A stretch of DNA of 64,000 nt from Methylomonas albis (GTDB taxonomy: Bacteria > Pseudomonadota > Gammaproteobacteria > Methylococcales > Methylomonadaceae): NCBI RefSeq assembly GCF_014850955.1, contig NZ_JACXSS010000001.1, positions 3,596,001 through 3,660,000 of the forward strand, written 5' to 3'. The position numbers were made by a program, and so were the translations under genes. Below are positions 33,409 through 43,065 of the stretch, piece by piece. A model generated the notes under the pieces. It saw only the letters and a program-made list of their open reading frames with translations, had not been told where the DNA came from and ran no database searches. Position 1 is the stretch's first letter, and each line of letters begins with the position of its first letter.

Positions 33409-34020
33409 TGTGGCTGCAATCAAGGAGAGTGTGGCAAAACTCTACGGGAAGTCGTTACACAGCTTACTCAAAGTATATTTATGAAGTTACAGGAATATGA
33501 CTAGCCTTATAGGCCACTCATTTCAGGTGTTGTCGGATTAGTCAATGCCCATAAGCCAGTCAAATCCGTCCGGCGTTAACTGTCTTGCAAATTTTAAACT
33601 CTCGCGAATCATGCCGAATTGATCGTGAAAACTTGGCGGAGTAGCTGTCCGTTATATAGGCACCCCACAAAACATGATTTTTTAGCGGGATTACTTGCGA
33701 AACGCGTCTCGCGCGATTTACGCCTGCCTACAATTTTCACACCTACTTTTGCGCAAAGCCCACCTAGTCACTGTTCCGACTTATCGCTTAGAAAAGCCTT
33801 ATCACTATGCTTGCCATCGGGGAATATGCTACCGCTCGCCCCCACGCAAAACACGTCGCTGCAAGTTCTCAGCAATCCCCCACCCTAAAAATTTAGTTTT
33901 TTACGGTTGTAAATGCCCTGTAACAAAGTTGGGTTATAAAAATGTTAACGGATTCACAGTTGCTCGCAACGGTCAGGTACGACCCTCGAATTTCCCAACC
34001 CTTACTAGAGAACAGTTACA

Positions 34021-36246
34021 ATGGAAGCAGGATTTAGAAAGAACCCGCTCGCCCTCGCGATGCTGGCAGCCATCGGCACCACCGCCCTTGCCATTGCGCC
34101 TACAGTCGCAACGGCAGCCGACAAAGCCCCAGGCCAATATGTATCTGGTGACTTTCACAACCATACCACCTGCTCGGACGGCTCGATTTCGATGCAGAAG
34201 CTGGTTAAGAAAGCCACCGACAAAACCGACACGCCTTGGGGTCTGGACTGGTTTGTGCAAGCCGGGCACGGCGGTAACGGCAACCGTAACTGTACGTTGG
34301 CCGAAGACGCTAGCCTGGCAACACCGGCTTACCCGTTGGTTTACGCAAGCGATGGCGTAACAATTCAGGGGCCAACTACAACTTGGCAGAACACCAACCC
34401 AGCTATCACGCCAAAGGGCTTGTCGTCAGGTACGTCACCCAACAAGAACATGTGGCGCTGGCAGTCTATTCAAGAATTTCAGTACCCGCTGATTGAATAC
34501 CTCGCTACTGAGAAAAGCCTGCCGCTGTTCATCGGCGTCGAATCAGTTGTCGCCGGTCACGAACACACATCGATGTCCGTCATTACGGACCAAATGCCCA
34601 GCTCACTTGACTCGGCCGTCCTGCCTAACAGCGCTGGCTATACTCCCCAAGGTAATGCCAATGCACTGGCGCAATGGGAATACTGCTTCGACCGCGGTGA
34701 CACTGACACCAGCCAAGGTAATACCGCAGTGGGCAGCGGGATCGGCAACAACTGGAACTGCTCGATTCCCGGTAGCGCTAATTCTACCGATGCCTCATTA
34801 GGCTGGAGCGCCACAGCCCAGAAATTGATCCAACCTAGCGGCACCGGCACCGGCACCAAGGGCCATTTGAAAACCGTCGAAGGCGTGAAATGGATGGCGG
34901 CATATCATCCAAACGGCAGCTATTACGTACCCGCGCATTTAGAGCGCGCCGGACCATTCAACCCTGACGGCAACAACGGCTTCAACGTCGAACATTTACG
35001 TAACTTCAACAACGCCGGGCCGAAGATCGCCTTCGGTTTCGAGACCCAACCTGGCCACGGCGCGTCCTCCGACCGCGGGGAATACAAACCTAAACGCCAA
35101 ACCATAGGCGGCGTTCTGGTTGACTCGGTCGGCGGCACAACCTGGGGTGGCACCGGTGTCTACGGTGCGCAAGTTGGCGGCGTCTGGGATGCGCTGTTGG
35201 GTGAAGGCCGTAACTGGTGGTTCTTCGCCAGCTCCGACTGGCACAACCGCGGCACTTTCGGTCCGGATGATCGTCGCTCCACACAGGACTTTTTCCCCGG
35301 CGAGTATCAACGTACTAACACCATGGTGCGTAACGGATCCGACAAATTGCGTCCACAAACTATCGTAGACGGCTTGCGTAGCGGTAACAGCTGGTCGGCT
35401 AGCGGACAAATCATCGACCGTTTGGGCTTCATCGCCTGCGCTTCTTACCCTGGCCCAGCGGCACGCACCAACGCGTCTGTAGAAGCGCTGGCACTGACCG
35501 CAGCGACCAACAATACCGACATCGACAAGGCCGGTTGCGCCACCATGGGTGAAAAACTGGTCGTGCGTCCGGGTGCGGAAATCGTGGTATCCATCGTGGC
35601 ACGCGATCCAAGTGGAACCAACTATTCGCCTTACACCTTCAACAACCCGTCGCTGGCTCAGGTTGGTATCAACCAAGCGCTGAACATGCCGGTGCTTGAT
35701 CACATTGATGTGATCAGCGGAAAAGTGACCGGCTATAAAACGCCTGGTGCGGCAGACTATTCCGGCCAATGGCCAAACACCTGGCTGGTCAATCCGGATT
35801 TGGCTACCGTTCCGGCAGCCGCTAAGAACACCAGCGCCGCAATCATCAAAACCTTCAACAATACCGGCTGGACCAACGCTGGCAATGACTTGCTGAAAAT
35901 GACCTACCGCATTCCAGCTGTCACCGCCTCGCAGTATGTGCGTCTACGCGGCACCAACCTGCCAGCCGCCGTACCGTTTGAGACCGACGCCAACGGCAAC
36001 CCGCTGGCTGACGTTTATACCAATGCGGGCGACACAAGCCGGTTGAGCATTCCGTGTACTGCCACAAGCGGCACAACTGAATTCGACAAGTGTCCATCAC
36101 ACTTGGCGACAGCAAGCGGCAGCAGTCCGATCGCTGGCGCAAAAGCGGTTTCGTATGACGTAGCGGCCTGGTCTGATCTGTGGTTCTACAGCAATCCGAT
36201 TTACGTTCAGGTCAATGGCTCTACCATTGTCGCCGGCGTCAAGTAA
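34021..36246 (+). CDS. Secreted PHP-type phosphoesterase-like protein (DUF3604-like context)
   Basis: The 741-residue exported protein has a signal sequence ending near TVATA-ADK, then the PHP metal motif GDFHNHTTCSDGSIS near residue 41, ESVVAGHEHTS near 176 and FASSDWHNRG near 403, spaced as in PHP-fold phosphoesterases. The C-terminal 250 residues are beta-rich and unassigned. Neighbouring PpiC and HupE genes are typical companions of DUF3604 proteins. The substrate is unknown; a role in phosphate release is inference. It lies 19 nt before a VPLPA-CTERM gene. Confidence 0.72.
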   Translation: MEAGFRKNPLALAMLAAIGTTALAIAPTVATAADKAPGQYVSGDFHNHTTCSDGSISMQKLVKKATDKTDTPWGLDWFVQAGHGGNGNRNCTLAEDASLATPAYPLVYASDGVTIQGPTTTWQNTNPAITPKGLSSGTSPNKNMWRWQSIQEFQYPLIEYLATEKSLPLFIGVESVVAGHEHTSMSVITDQMPSSLDSAVLPNSAGYTPQGNANALAQWEYCFDRGDTDTSQGNTAVGSGIGNNWNCSIPGSANSTDASLGWSATAQKLIQPSGTGTGTKGHLKTVEGVKWMAAYHPNGSYYVPAHLERAGPFNPDGNNGFNVEHLRNFNNAGPKIAFGFETQPGHGASSDRGEYKPKRQTIGGVLVDSVGGTTWGGTGVYGAQVGGVWDALLGEGRNWWFFASSDWHNRGTFGPDDRRSTQDFFPGEYQRTNTMVRNGSDKLRPQTIVDGLRSGNSWSASGQIIDRLGFIACASYPGPAARTNASVEALALTAATNNTDIDKAGCATMGEKLVVRPGAEIVVSIVARDPSGTNYSPYTFNNPSLAQVGINQALNMPVLDHIDVISGKVTGYKTPGAADYSGQWPNTWLVNPDLATVPAAAKNTSAAIIKTFNNTGWTNAGNDLLKMTYRIPAVTASQYVRLRGTNLPAAVPFETDANGNPLADVYTNAGDTSRLSIPCTATSGTTEFDKCPSHLATASGSSPIAGAKAVSYDVAAWSDLWFYSNPIYVQVNGSTIVAGVK

Positions 36247-36265
36247 CTTATAGACAGGAAACAAA

Positions 36266-36889
36266 ATGAAACTTAAACAACTCTTTGCAGTGGCCTTATT
36301 TGCCGGTACACCTGCGTTCGCTTCGGCCTCAGGCTTCCTGGTGGATTTCGAGAAAACCTGGGATTACACAAACGGCGATGTTAACGACTATTACAACGGC
36401 GGCAGCGCTGCTGACGGTAGCATGGGCGGCGCCAATCTCGGTGTGTCTTTCGTGAACGTGTCCGGTTTATCTAACGATGCCGACTTCACTTACTACACTG
36501 GCGCGCCTTCTGCACAAGGTACCGCGTACGCGCACGACACGGCGTACATTAACGTAGCCGCTGGCGTAAACAGCGGATTATCGTTCTTCTACTCCAGTCC
36601 GGTCGCCGTAATTGGTGCCGTAAAGGCGTACTCAGGATTGAACGGCACCGGTACATTGCTGGGCAGCTTTGATCTAGCCGCCAACAATAGCGGCGCATAT
36701 GACACATGGACGCAGGCCACATTTTTGTTCAACGGTGCTGCCCAGTCGTTTGACTTGACTGCCGCCGGAACCAACTTTGTCGGTCTGGACAATGTTAGTT
36801 CAGTGCCAGTCCCGGCCGCGTTCTGGTTGTTGGGCTCTGGCCTGGCAATGCTCGGCGCGGTCGGCCGTCGCGGTAAAGCATCAATTTGA
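36266..36889 (+). CDS. Exported VPLPA-CTERM sorting-signal protein
   Basis: A 207-residue protein with a signal peptide (cleavage near ASA-SGF), a beta-rich body starting FLVDFEKTWDY and the tail VPVPAAFWLLGSGLAMLGAVG followed by RRGKASI, a clear PEP-CTERM-type surface-sorting signal. It is the third such protein in the window placed directly next to a secreted hydrolase. A terminator follows. Confidence 0.83.
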   Translation: MKLKQLFAVALFAGTPAFASASGFLVDFEKTWDYTNGDVNDYYNGGSAADGSMGGANLGVSFVNVSGLSNDADFTYYTGAPSAQGTAYAHDTAYINVAAGVNSGLSFFYSSPVAVIGAVKAYSGLNGTGTLLGSFDLAANNSGAYDTWTQATFLFNGAAQSFDLTAAGTNFVGLDNVSSVPVPAAFWLLGSGLAMLGAVGRRGKASI

Positions 36890-36929
36890 ACGTTCTATGA
36901 TGCGGGTCATTTGACCCTTTAGCAGCCAG

Positions 36930-36964
36930 GAGCCGCGAGGTTTTGTCGCGCGGCTCTTTTCTTG
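36930..36964 (+). terminator. Terminator after the VPLPA-CTERM gene
   Basis: GAGCCGCG (36930-36937) pairs with CGCGGCTC (36949-36956), followed by TTTTCTTG. It separates the phosphoesterase pair from the PpiC-HupE operon. Confidence 0.82.
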
Positions 36965-37058
36965 TTTTTAGGGGTTTTTGTACTGCAATGAACCTAATTG
37001 CCCTTTATTTTGCGATTCTGCCGGAATCTTAGGCACTCATTTTTTACGCTATTTGATT

Positions 37059-37925
37059 ATGTCCACAATACTACAGAGATCTACTGATAACGATTCCACC
37101 CATACCCGCTGCGCCAACTTTTGGCCTAACTGGCTGCGCGAACCGCTGTTGCACTTCATTCTACTGGGCGGCGTGCTGTTTGCCGTCGACTATTGGGTTG
37201 TTGGCAGAACCGACGACAAGAACACGATTGTCGTCACCACGGAAGTGGACGAGGAATCGGAGGACTTATTTCATGAGTCCAGAGGCCGGGAACCCAATGA
37301 ACAGGAAATGACCGCGCTACAACAAGTCTGGCTAGATAACGAAGTGCTTTATCGCGAAGGCTTGGCGATGCAGCTCGACAAAGGTGACGACGCCATCCGC
37401 GAACGCGTGATTTTCAAGGCCTTGAGCGTGATTGACGCCAACACCAAGTTGCCTCCGTACGACGACGGTATTCTGCGCGACTGGTTTGATAGCCACCGCG
37501 CCAAATACGATGAGCCGCCTCGCTATGACTTTCAAGAGGCGGTGTTGTCCGGCGACATCTCCGAATCCAGCGTGCGCGCCTTTGTTGCAAGTTTGAACGC
37601 CGGTACCCCTGGCGACGTCCAGGCCGGCTTACGGGTCTTTAAAGGCCGGCCAATTGCTAACCTCGAGCAGAGTTACGGCCCGGAATTTGTCAAAGCGCTC
37701 GAAACATCACCACTGGCCGAATGGCAAGCCCTGCCGACCCGTGACGGCTGGCGAGCAATCCGTGTTGACACCGCTATTGCACCGAAACCTGCAACCTTTG
37801 AAAACCAACACGGTGTCGTTTTGCAGGATTGGACCGATGCCACAATGGCTGAACAACGCACTGCAGCCGTGCGCGCCCTGGCGAAAAAATACACCATCAA
37901 ACACGAAACCGTGATACTGCAATGA
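37059..37925 (+). CDS. Membrane-anchored PpiC-type peptidyl-prolyl isomerase-like protein
   Basis: About 288 residues: a cytoplasmic lead, one membrane helix (LLHFILLGGVLFAVDYWVV near residue 29) and a periplasmic part with SurA/PpiC-like organisation, including the chaperone segment EQEMTALQQVWLDNEVLYREGLAMQL. The parvulin domain itself is weakly conserved. It probably assists folding of exported proteins such as its neighbours. It overlaps the HupE gene by 4 nt. Confidence 0.72.
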   Translation: MSTILQRSTDNDSTHTRCANFWPNWLREPLLHFILLGGVLFAVDYWVVGRTDDKNTIVVTTEVDEESEDLFHESRGREPNEQEMTALQQVWLDNEVLYREGLAMQLDKGDDAIRERVIFKALSVIDANTKLPPYDDGILRDWFDSHRAKYDEPPRYDFQEAVLSGDISESSVRAFVASLNAGTPGDVQAGLRVFKGRPIANLEQSYGPEFVKALETSPLAEWQALPTRDGWRAIRVDTAIAPKPATFENQHGVVLQDWTDATMAEQRTAAVRALAKKYTIKHETVILQ

Positions 37926-38875
37926 AGCTGCAAAGTTTAAAAATACTGCTGGCGATTTTTACCGTATTGCTAAGCAACACAACATGGGCTCATGAAATGA
38001 GTATGGCCGAGATGCAAGTCCGCGAAATGTCGCCGGGCGAATTCTTTTGGCAGTGGGGCGCTGGTGAGAAACGTCCGGTCAATGAAGAGTTGACACCGGC
38101 ATGGCCGGAAGGCTGTCAGGCAGAAGCCAACATATTACATTGCGGCGATACCGGACTGAAAGGAAGCTTATCGATACAAGGCGTAGGCAAGCGGTTTTCG
38201 GCCGCGCTTATCAAAATCTTCTGGCTCGATGGTCAGTCCAAGGTCTACACCTTGACGGCTGGTCAACCGACCGCGCAATTATACGGCTCGGCAGACGACA
38301 GGCGCGGACTGGGAGAAATTGCGTCGGCCTACACAACTCTGGGTATCGAACACATACTCACGGGTTTTGACCATCTGCTATTCGTGATTGGCCTGCTACT
38401 ACTGGTCGGCTTCAACCGCCAGTTGCTATGGACCATAACGGCCTTTACCTTGGCGCACAGCGTGACCTTGGCTTGCAGCGCATTGGGCTGGCTGGTATTG
38501 CGCTCGGCACCGGTGGAGGCCACGATTGCCTTATCCATCATGCTGGTCGCTGGCGAAGCTTTGCATAAGCAACAGACGCTGGCCCGACGTTATCCGGCGT
38601 TGGTGGCTTTTTTGTTCGGCTTGGTGCACGGCCTGGGTTTCGCCGGCGCTTTAAAGGAAATCGGCCTACCCGAAAACCACCTGCTGCCGGCTTTGCTGAC
38701 CTTCAACGTCGGCGTCGAAATCGGCCAATTGCTGACGGTGACCGTCGCGTGGGTGTTATGGCGTCTGAGTTCGCGCTGGCCCAAGGTCGCGCTGGCGCGG
38801 CCTGCCATGCTTTACGGCATCGGCTCGCTGGCTGCTTACTGGTCCTGGGAGCGCACGCTAGCCATCTTTAACTGA
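37922..38875 (+). CDS. HupE/UreJ-family membrane protein
   Basis: A 317-residue protein with a signal peptide, a periplasmic N-terminal domain of about 120 residues and then six or so membrane helices. It carries the family signature GIEHILTGFDHLLFVIGLLLL (GxxHIxxGxDHxxF) near residue 141 and HGLGFAGAL near 238. The family includes nickel transporters of hydrogenase and urease clusters, but this two-domain branch usually accompanies PpiC and DUF3604 proteins, as here. A metal or other small-cation substrate is inference. Confidence 0.8.
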   Translation: MKLQSLKILLAIFTVLLSNTTWAHEMSMAEMQVREMSPGEFFWQWGAGEKRPVNEELTPAWPEGCQAEANILHCGDTGLKGSLSIQGVGKRFSAALIKIFWLDGQSKVYTLTAGQPTAQLYGSADDRRGLGEIASAYTTLGIEHILTGFDHLLFVIGLLLLVGFNRQLLWTITAFTLAHSVTLACSALGWLVLRSAPVEATIALSIMLVAGEALHKQQTLARRYPALVAFLFGLVHGLGFAGALKEIGLPENHLLPALLTFNVGVEIGQLLTVTVAWVLWRLSSRWPKVALARPAMLYGIGSLAAYWSWERTLAIFN

Positions 38876-38927
38876 ACCTAAGCGCGCACAGCCCGCCACC
38901 ACCCACACCTCTACTTAAAGCAATCGA

Positions 38928-39551
38928 ATGAACGAAATCATCGGCATTTTCCCCACCCCCATCCTGCGGGCGCCGGCAACCCTGCCCCGCCCACTGGTAG
39001 ACGGCTTGGTGGAACATTTCAGCGCGCTGGCGATGCGAGACAACAACTCGTCTGCCAAGCTTTCTCACACCGCCATGCTCAGCCCCGGCGATAGCCCTCT
39101 GCTGGTCGAAGCGGCCACATTAATCACGCCGAAGTTAAGCGAATTTGGCGCGCTGCTGTTTGGCGAAGTCATGGGGTGGTCGATCAAGGAAATGTGGGTC
39201 AACGTACTGGATACCGGTGGCTATCAGGCCATGCACAATCATGCCAACAGCTTTATTTCCGGTGTGGTGTATCTAACGCCCACGCACGATTCGTCGCGCA
39301 CGGTTTTCATGAAGTCCCCCGGCGGAACGGATTTCGCTTTCAAAAATGACCACGAAGGCGTCATCACCGGCCCGTTCAATGCGGAAAAATGGATCAGCCC
39401 ACAGCCCGAACCGGGTGATCTGGTGCTGTTTCCAAGCTATCTGATGCACGCGGTGCCGCCAAATGCCGGCGAGAGGCGGCTTACGCTGGCCATGAACGCC
39501 ATACCTACGCAACTGAATTCATGGGGGTATAGCGTCAAGTTCGGCACTTGA
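38928..39551 (+). CDS. Putative 2OG-Fe(II) oxygenase
   Basis: The 207-residue protein begins with the small-domain motif IIGIFPTPILRAP and contains the iron triad in MHNHANSFISGVVYL (HxN variant) near residue 103 and FPSYLMHAVPPN near 165, with R in GERR for 2-oxoglutarate. This matches a family of predicted dioxygenases of unknown substrate. It lies 52 nt after the HupE gene. Confidence 0.8.
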   Translation: MNEIIGIFPTPILRAPATLPRPLVDGLVEHFSALAMRDNNSSAKLSHTAMLSPGDSPLLVEAATLITPKLSEFGALLFGEVMGWSIKEMWVNVLDTGGYQAMHNHANSFISGVVYLTPTHDSSRTVFMKSPGGTDFAFKNDHEGVITGPFNAEKWISPQPEPGDLVLFPSYLMHAVPPNAGERRLTLAMNAIPTQLNSWGYSVKFGT

Positions 39552-39675
39552 TTGCTAACTTCATCCCGCCGTTTATAAATACAGTTCCACCTAGATCAGC
39601 CTCGCCCCTAAACCTAAGGTCGCCGACTTGTTTTCGCATACTTCATTATCTCCAATATTATCGGCTTCGACTGAC

Positions 39676-42240
39676 ATGTGTTCCCGCCGGGCTCCTCTGA
39701 TCTTGATGACGGCCTCCGGCTTTGCCGGCCTGGGGTATCAGATTGTCTGGACTCAGCAGTGCGCGTTGTGGCTGGGCCATGAATCCGCTGCAGTGCTGGC
39801 GGTAGTCGCGGCCTTCTTCGGCGGCTTAGCACTGGGCGCACTGGCAATGGGACCGCGCATTGAAAGTAGCGCGCATCCGCTACGCTGGTATGCGGCCTGT
39901 GAAATGATCATCGCGTTGTGGAGCGTGGTGCTTACGCTTCTGATGTCACCTGTAAGCGAACAATTACTTGACGTTACCGGTACGCAGCCGTCCCCGGTGT
40001 GGCAGTGGCTGGTAGCGTTTTGCGGCACATTTCTATTGCTGCTGCCGGCTACTGTCGCTATGGGTGCAACCCTGCCAGCCATGGAGAGAGTGACTGCCCG
40101 GTTGCGGGCCGAAGGCCGGTCCATCGCCAGGCATTACGCCGCCAACACCTTTGGCGCGGTGATCGGCGTGCTGGCCGCCGCGTTTTGGTTAGTGCCGGCA
40201 TTGGGCCTGGCACGCACTGCAGCCATTTGCATCGCGCTTAATCTATTCTGCGCTGCGCTATCGCTTGTCGCATTGCCGCATAATTGCGAGCCAGTACAAC
40301 AGGCAAACCCCGTTTCGCCAGAATCGCGTCGCACGCTGGTACGCCTGGCTTTTACCGGCCTGCTAGGCATAGCTTATGAAGTCCTAGTGGTGCGAGTGCT
40401 GAGTCAGGTATCCGAAGACACCGTCTACACCTTCGCAATGTTGCTGGCAGTGTATCTGGTGGGTAGTGCGCTTGGCGCTGCGGCTTACCAGCGCTGGCTG
40501 ACTCAACACCGTCATAGGGAAATGCTTACCGACCAACTGCTTTGCGCGCTGGCAGTGGCTTGTCTAACCGGCACAACTAGCCTGTGGGTGTCCGAACCAT
40601 TTAAAGCCACATTGCTTGAAACTTTAGGTGCCAACACAGTAACAGGCATCGGTGCCGAAGCGGCCTTGGCTATAGCGGCCTTCGCGTTGCCCACGCTGGT
40701 GATGGGGGCCTTGTTCAGCCATCTCAGCGCCTGTGCAAGCGTCTCCGGCATCAGTTTCGGGCGTTCATTGGGCGTCAATACCTTAGGCGCGGCGGTTGCA
40801 CCCTTGTTGTTCGGCGTGTTGATGACTCCTTTGCTGGGAGCGAAATTCGTGCTGTTAGTGATTGCCGTTGGCTATCTGGCGCTGACGAGTAAACGTTCAT
40901 GGTTAAATCCCATCGTTTGGCTACCAGCAGGATTTGCTTCGGCACTGGCCATTTGGGCGCCACCGCTGACTTTCGTCGAAGTCCCCGCTGGCGGACGCTT
41001 GGTCAGCTATCAAGAAGGCGCGATGGCCGCCGTTAGCGTGGTGGAAGACGCCGACGGCGTCGCGCGACTGCGTATCAATAGCCGGCAACAAGAAGGCAGC
41101 AGTTCCAGCCTGTTGGTCGATGCCCGACAAGCGCTGTTGCCGGTACTGCTGCACCCGGCTCCGCAGCTCGCGCTGTTCCTGGGTTTGGGTTCGGGGATGA
41201 CCGCAGCTTCCGCAGCCGAATATACAAGCTTGCAGGTCGAAGCCGTGGAACTGTTGCCGGAGGTTATCGACGCATCGCAATACTTCAGACAACTGGTATT
41301 TGCAGGCGACAACCCTCGACTACGGTTAATCAAGGCCGACGCTCGCCGTTACGTGCGCACCAGCCAACAACACTACGACGTCATTGTTTCGGATAACTTC
41401 CATCCGGCGCGCAGCGGGTCCGGTGCGCTTTACACTGTCGAACACTTCCGAGCCGTGCGCGAGCGCCTTGCCAGTGGTGGCCTGTTTTGCCAATGGCTAC
41501 CCTTACATCAACTCGATCTGGAAACCCTGCGTAACATCGTGCAGTCGTTTATAAGCGTCTATCCGGACGGGGCGGCCATTCTGGCCAGCAATAGCTTAGA
41601 AACGCCGGTGCTGGGGTTGATCGGACAACAAATCGGCGGGCACTTCGACGTCGAGCACTTGCACGCGCATTTAGCCGGCTCAAGATTGCCGATGGGCACT
41701 ACGCAGTTTGGCGTTGAAGACGAAGTCGCCTTACTTGGCAGCTTCGTTGCCGGGCCGAAAGCACTGGCCCGCTTCGCAGGCAATGCCGCAGCCAACACCG
41801 ATGATCGCCCTGTGGTTGCCTACCGTGCACCGCGTATTGCCTATGCGCCGGAATCATTGCCACGAGATAGACTGATTAACTTGTTACATGAAGTTTCCAT
41901 CGAACCGACGGAGATTATTGCCGCCACCGATGCGGCCTTGACCCACCGTCTAGCCGCTTACTGGTCTGCTCGAAACCGCTACATCGAGGCGGGCAAGAAC
42001 ATACTGCCGTCCGCAAATCTGCGCGATATATTGTCACAAGTGCGCGAACCGCTACTCGCCGTGTTGCGTATCAGCCCGGATTTCCGCCCTGCGTACGACC
42101 CGCTGTTGCGCATGTCAGCCGCCCTTGGGCGTACCGATGCTCAGGCTGCTCGCGCACTACTCACGGAGCTGGCCAGAATACAACCCGCGCGCGCCGAAGC
42201 GGAGCTAGCCTTACGGCAAATGGCCGATACACAGCATTGA
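39676..42240 (+). CDS. Membrane-fused spermidine synthase-like protein
   Basis: About 854 residues. The N-terminal half has 12 or so membrane helices (starting LILMTASGFAGLGYQIVWTQ). A cytoplasmic aminopropyltransferase-like Rossmann domain starts near residue 450, with FLGLGSGMTA, VEAVELLPEV and YDVIVSDNFHPARSGSGALYT. A short TPR-like C-terminus follows. The polyamine-synthase catalytic DxxD positions are only partly kept, so the reaction is uncertain; MFS-spermidine synthase fusions are often of unknown function. ATG 39676 is preferred to a TTG at 39628. Confidence 0.78.
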   Translation: MCSRRAPLILMTASGFAGLGYQIVWTQQCALWLGHESAAVLAVVAAFFGGLALGALAMGPRIESSAHPLRWYAACEMIIALWSVVLTLLMSPVSEQLLDVTGTQPSPVWQWLVAFCGTFLLLLPATVAMGATLPAMERVTARLRAEGRSIARHYAANTFGAVIGVLAAAFWLVPALGLARTAAICIALNLFCAALSLVALPHNCEPVQQANPVSPESRRTLVRLAFTGLLGIAYEVLVVRVLSQVSEDTVYTFAMLLAVYLVGSALGAAAYQRWLTQHRHREMLTDQLLCALAVACLTGTTSLWVSEPFKATLLETLGANTVTGIGAEAALAIAAFALPTLVMGALFSHLSACASVSGISFGRSLGVNTLGAAVAPLLFGVLMTPLLGAKFVLLVIAVGYLALTSKRSWLNPIVWLPAGFASALAIWAPPLTFVEVPAGGRLVSYQEGAMAAVSVVEDADGVARLRINSRQQEGSSSSLLVDARQALLPVLLHPAPQLALFLGLGSGMTAASAAEYTSLQVEAVELLPEVIDASQYFRQLVFAGDNPRLRLIKADARRYVRTSQQHYDVIVSDNFHPARSGSGALYTVEHFRAVRERLASGGLFCQWLPLHQLDLETLRNIVQSFISVYPDGAAILASNSLETPVLGLIGQQIGGHFDVEHLHAHLAGSRLPMGTTQFGVEDEVALLGSFVAGPKALARFAGNAAANTDDRPVVAYRAPRIAYAPESLPRDRLINLLHEVSIEPTEIIAATDAALTHRLAAYWSARNRYIEAGKNILPSANLRDILSQVREPLLAVLRISPDFRPAYDPLLRMSAALGRTDAQAARALLTELARIQPARAEAELALRQMADTQH

Positions 42241-42273
42241 ACCTCTCGCTCTCGCCATCCCTAGATAAAGTCT

Positions 42274-43065
42274 TTATGTTTTGGAGATGCTAGGCCCTGA
42301 ACTGCAAGACAAATCGGTATTCCCAGCCAGCTTAAACTCCGGCATATCGTCCTTGAGCATTACCCCGGAGAAGCCTGTTAGCAAGGCCTGTTCGCTCAGA
42401 TAGACCAGTTTGGCGGCCGCAGCGCTAAAAGACAGACCCGCGGGCGGACGAATGTTGGAAATGCAATTGCGTTCGGCATCGGTATTACCCGGTTTGGGTG
42501 AGTAGCTTAAATACATACCCAAACTATCGGCGGCGCTGAGACCGGGCCGCTCACCGACTATGATTACTGCCAGCCGCGCTTTCAGCAACATCCCAATTTC
42601 ATCCGCCAGGGCCACCCGACCGTCAGCGACCAGACAAATCGGCCCCAGCCGCAATCCCCGCTCGGTATATGCGGCAACCACGGCTTGCAGCAAGGCCAAA
42701 CCATGATGCTCTACCGCGGTGGAAGATAAGCCGTTGCTGACAATTACGGCCACGTCGATGGCCTGGTTTTGCCGGGTCGCGAGTAAGTCATGGCTGGATT
42801 GCAGCAGACGGCGGCCAAGATCGGGACGTTGCAAATACTGCGTCCGACTGCTTACCGGTGTCGCCAGAATCAGCGTTTCCAGTGCCCGCTTTTCCGCTGC
42901 CTTGGCAAAGCCATCCACATCCCAAGATTGGTGTACCGCATCCCGAGCGCTGGCATGAGCGAATTGAAAATCCAATAGCGCGCTAGTCGGCAGACTGCAA
43001 CCTACCCTGCCTTGCGCAATTCTCGCTTGGGTAAATTGGCTTAATGCAATCCAAGGATCGTTCAT
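42274..43065 (-). CDS. eutC: Ethanolamine ammonia-lyase, small subunit
   Basis: A 263-residue EutC, which with EutB binds adenosylcobalamin and splits ethanolamine to acetaldehyde and ammonia. Recognisable segments are ARIAQGRVGCSLPT at the start, LSSTAVEHHGLALL, VGERPGLSAADSLGMYLSY and DAERNCISNIRP. It overlaps eutB by 4 nt and is last in the operon. No microcompartment or reactivase (eutA) genes are present. Confidence 0.93.
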   Translation of the reverse strand: MNDPWIALSQFTQARIAQGRVGCSLPTSALLDFQFAHASARDAVHQSWDVDGFAKAAEKRALETLILATPVSSRTQYLQRPDLGRRLLQSSHDLLATRQNQAIDVAVIVSNGLSSTAVEHHGLALLQAVVAAYTERGLRLGPICLVADGRVALADEIGMLLKARLAVIIVGERPGLSAADSLGMYLSYSPKPGNTDAERNCISNIRPPAGLSFSAAAAKLVYLSEQALLTGFSGVMLKDDMPEFKLAGNTDLSCSSGPSISKT

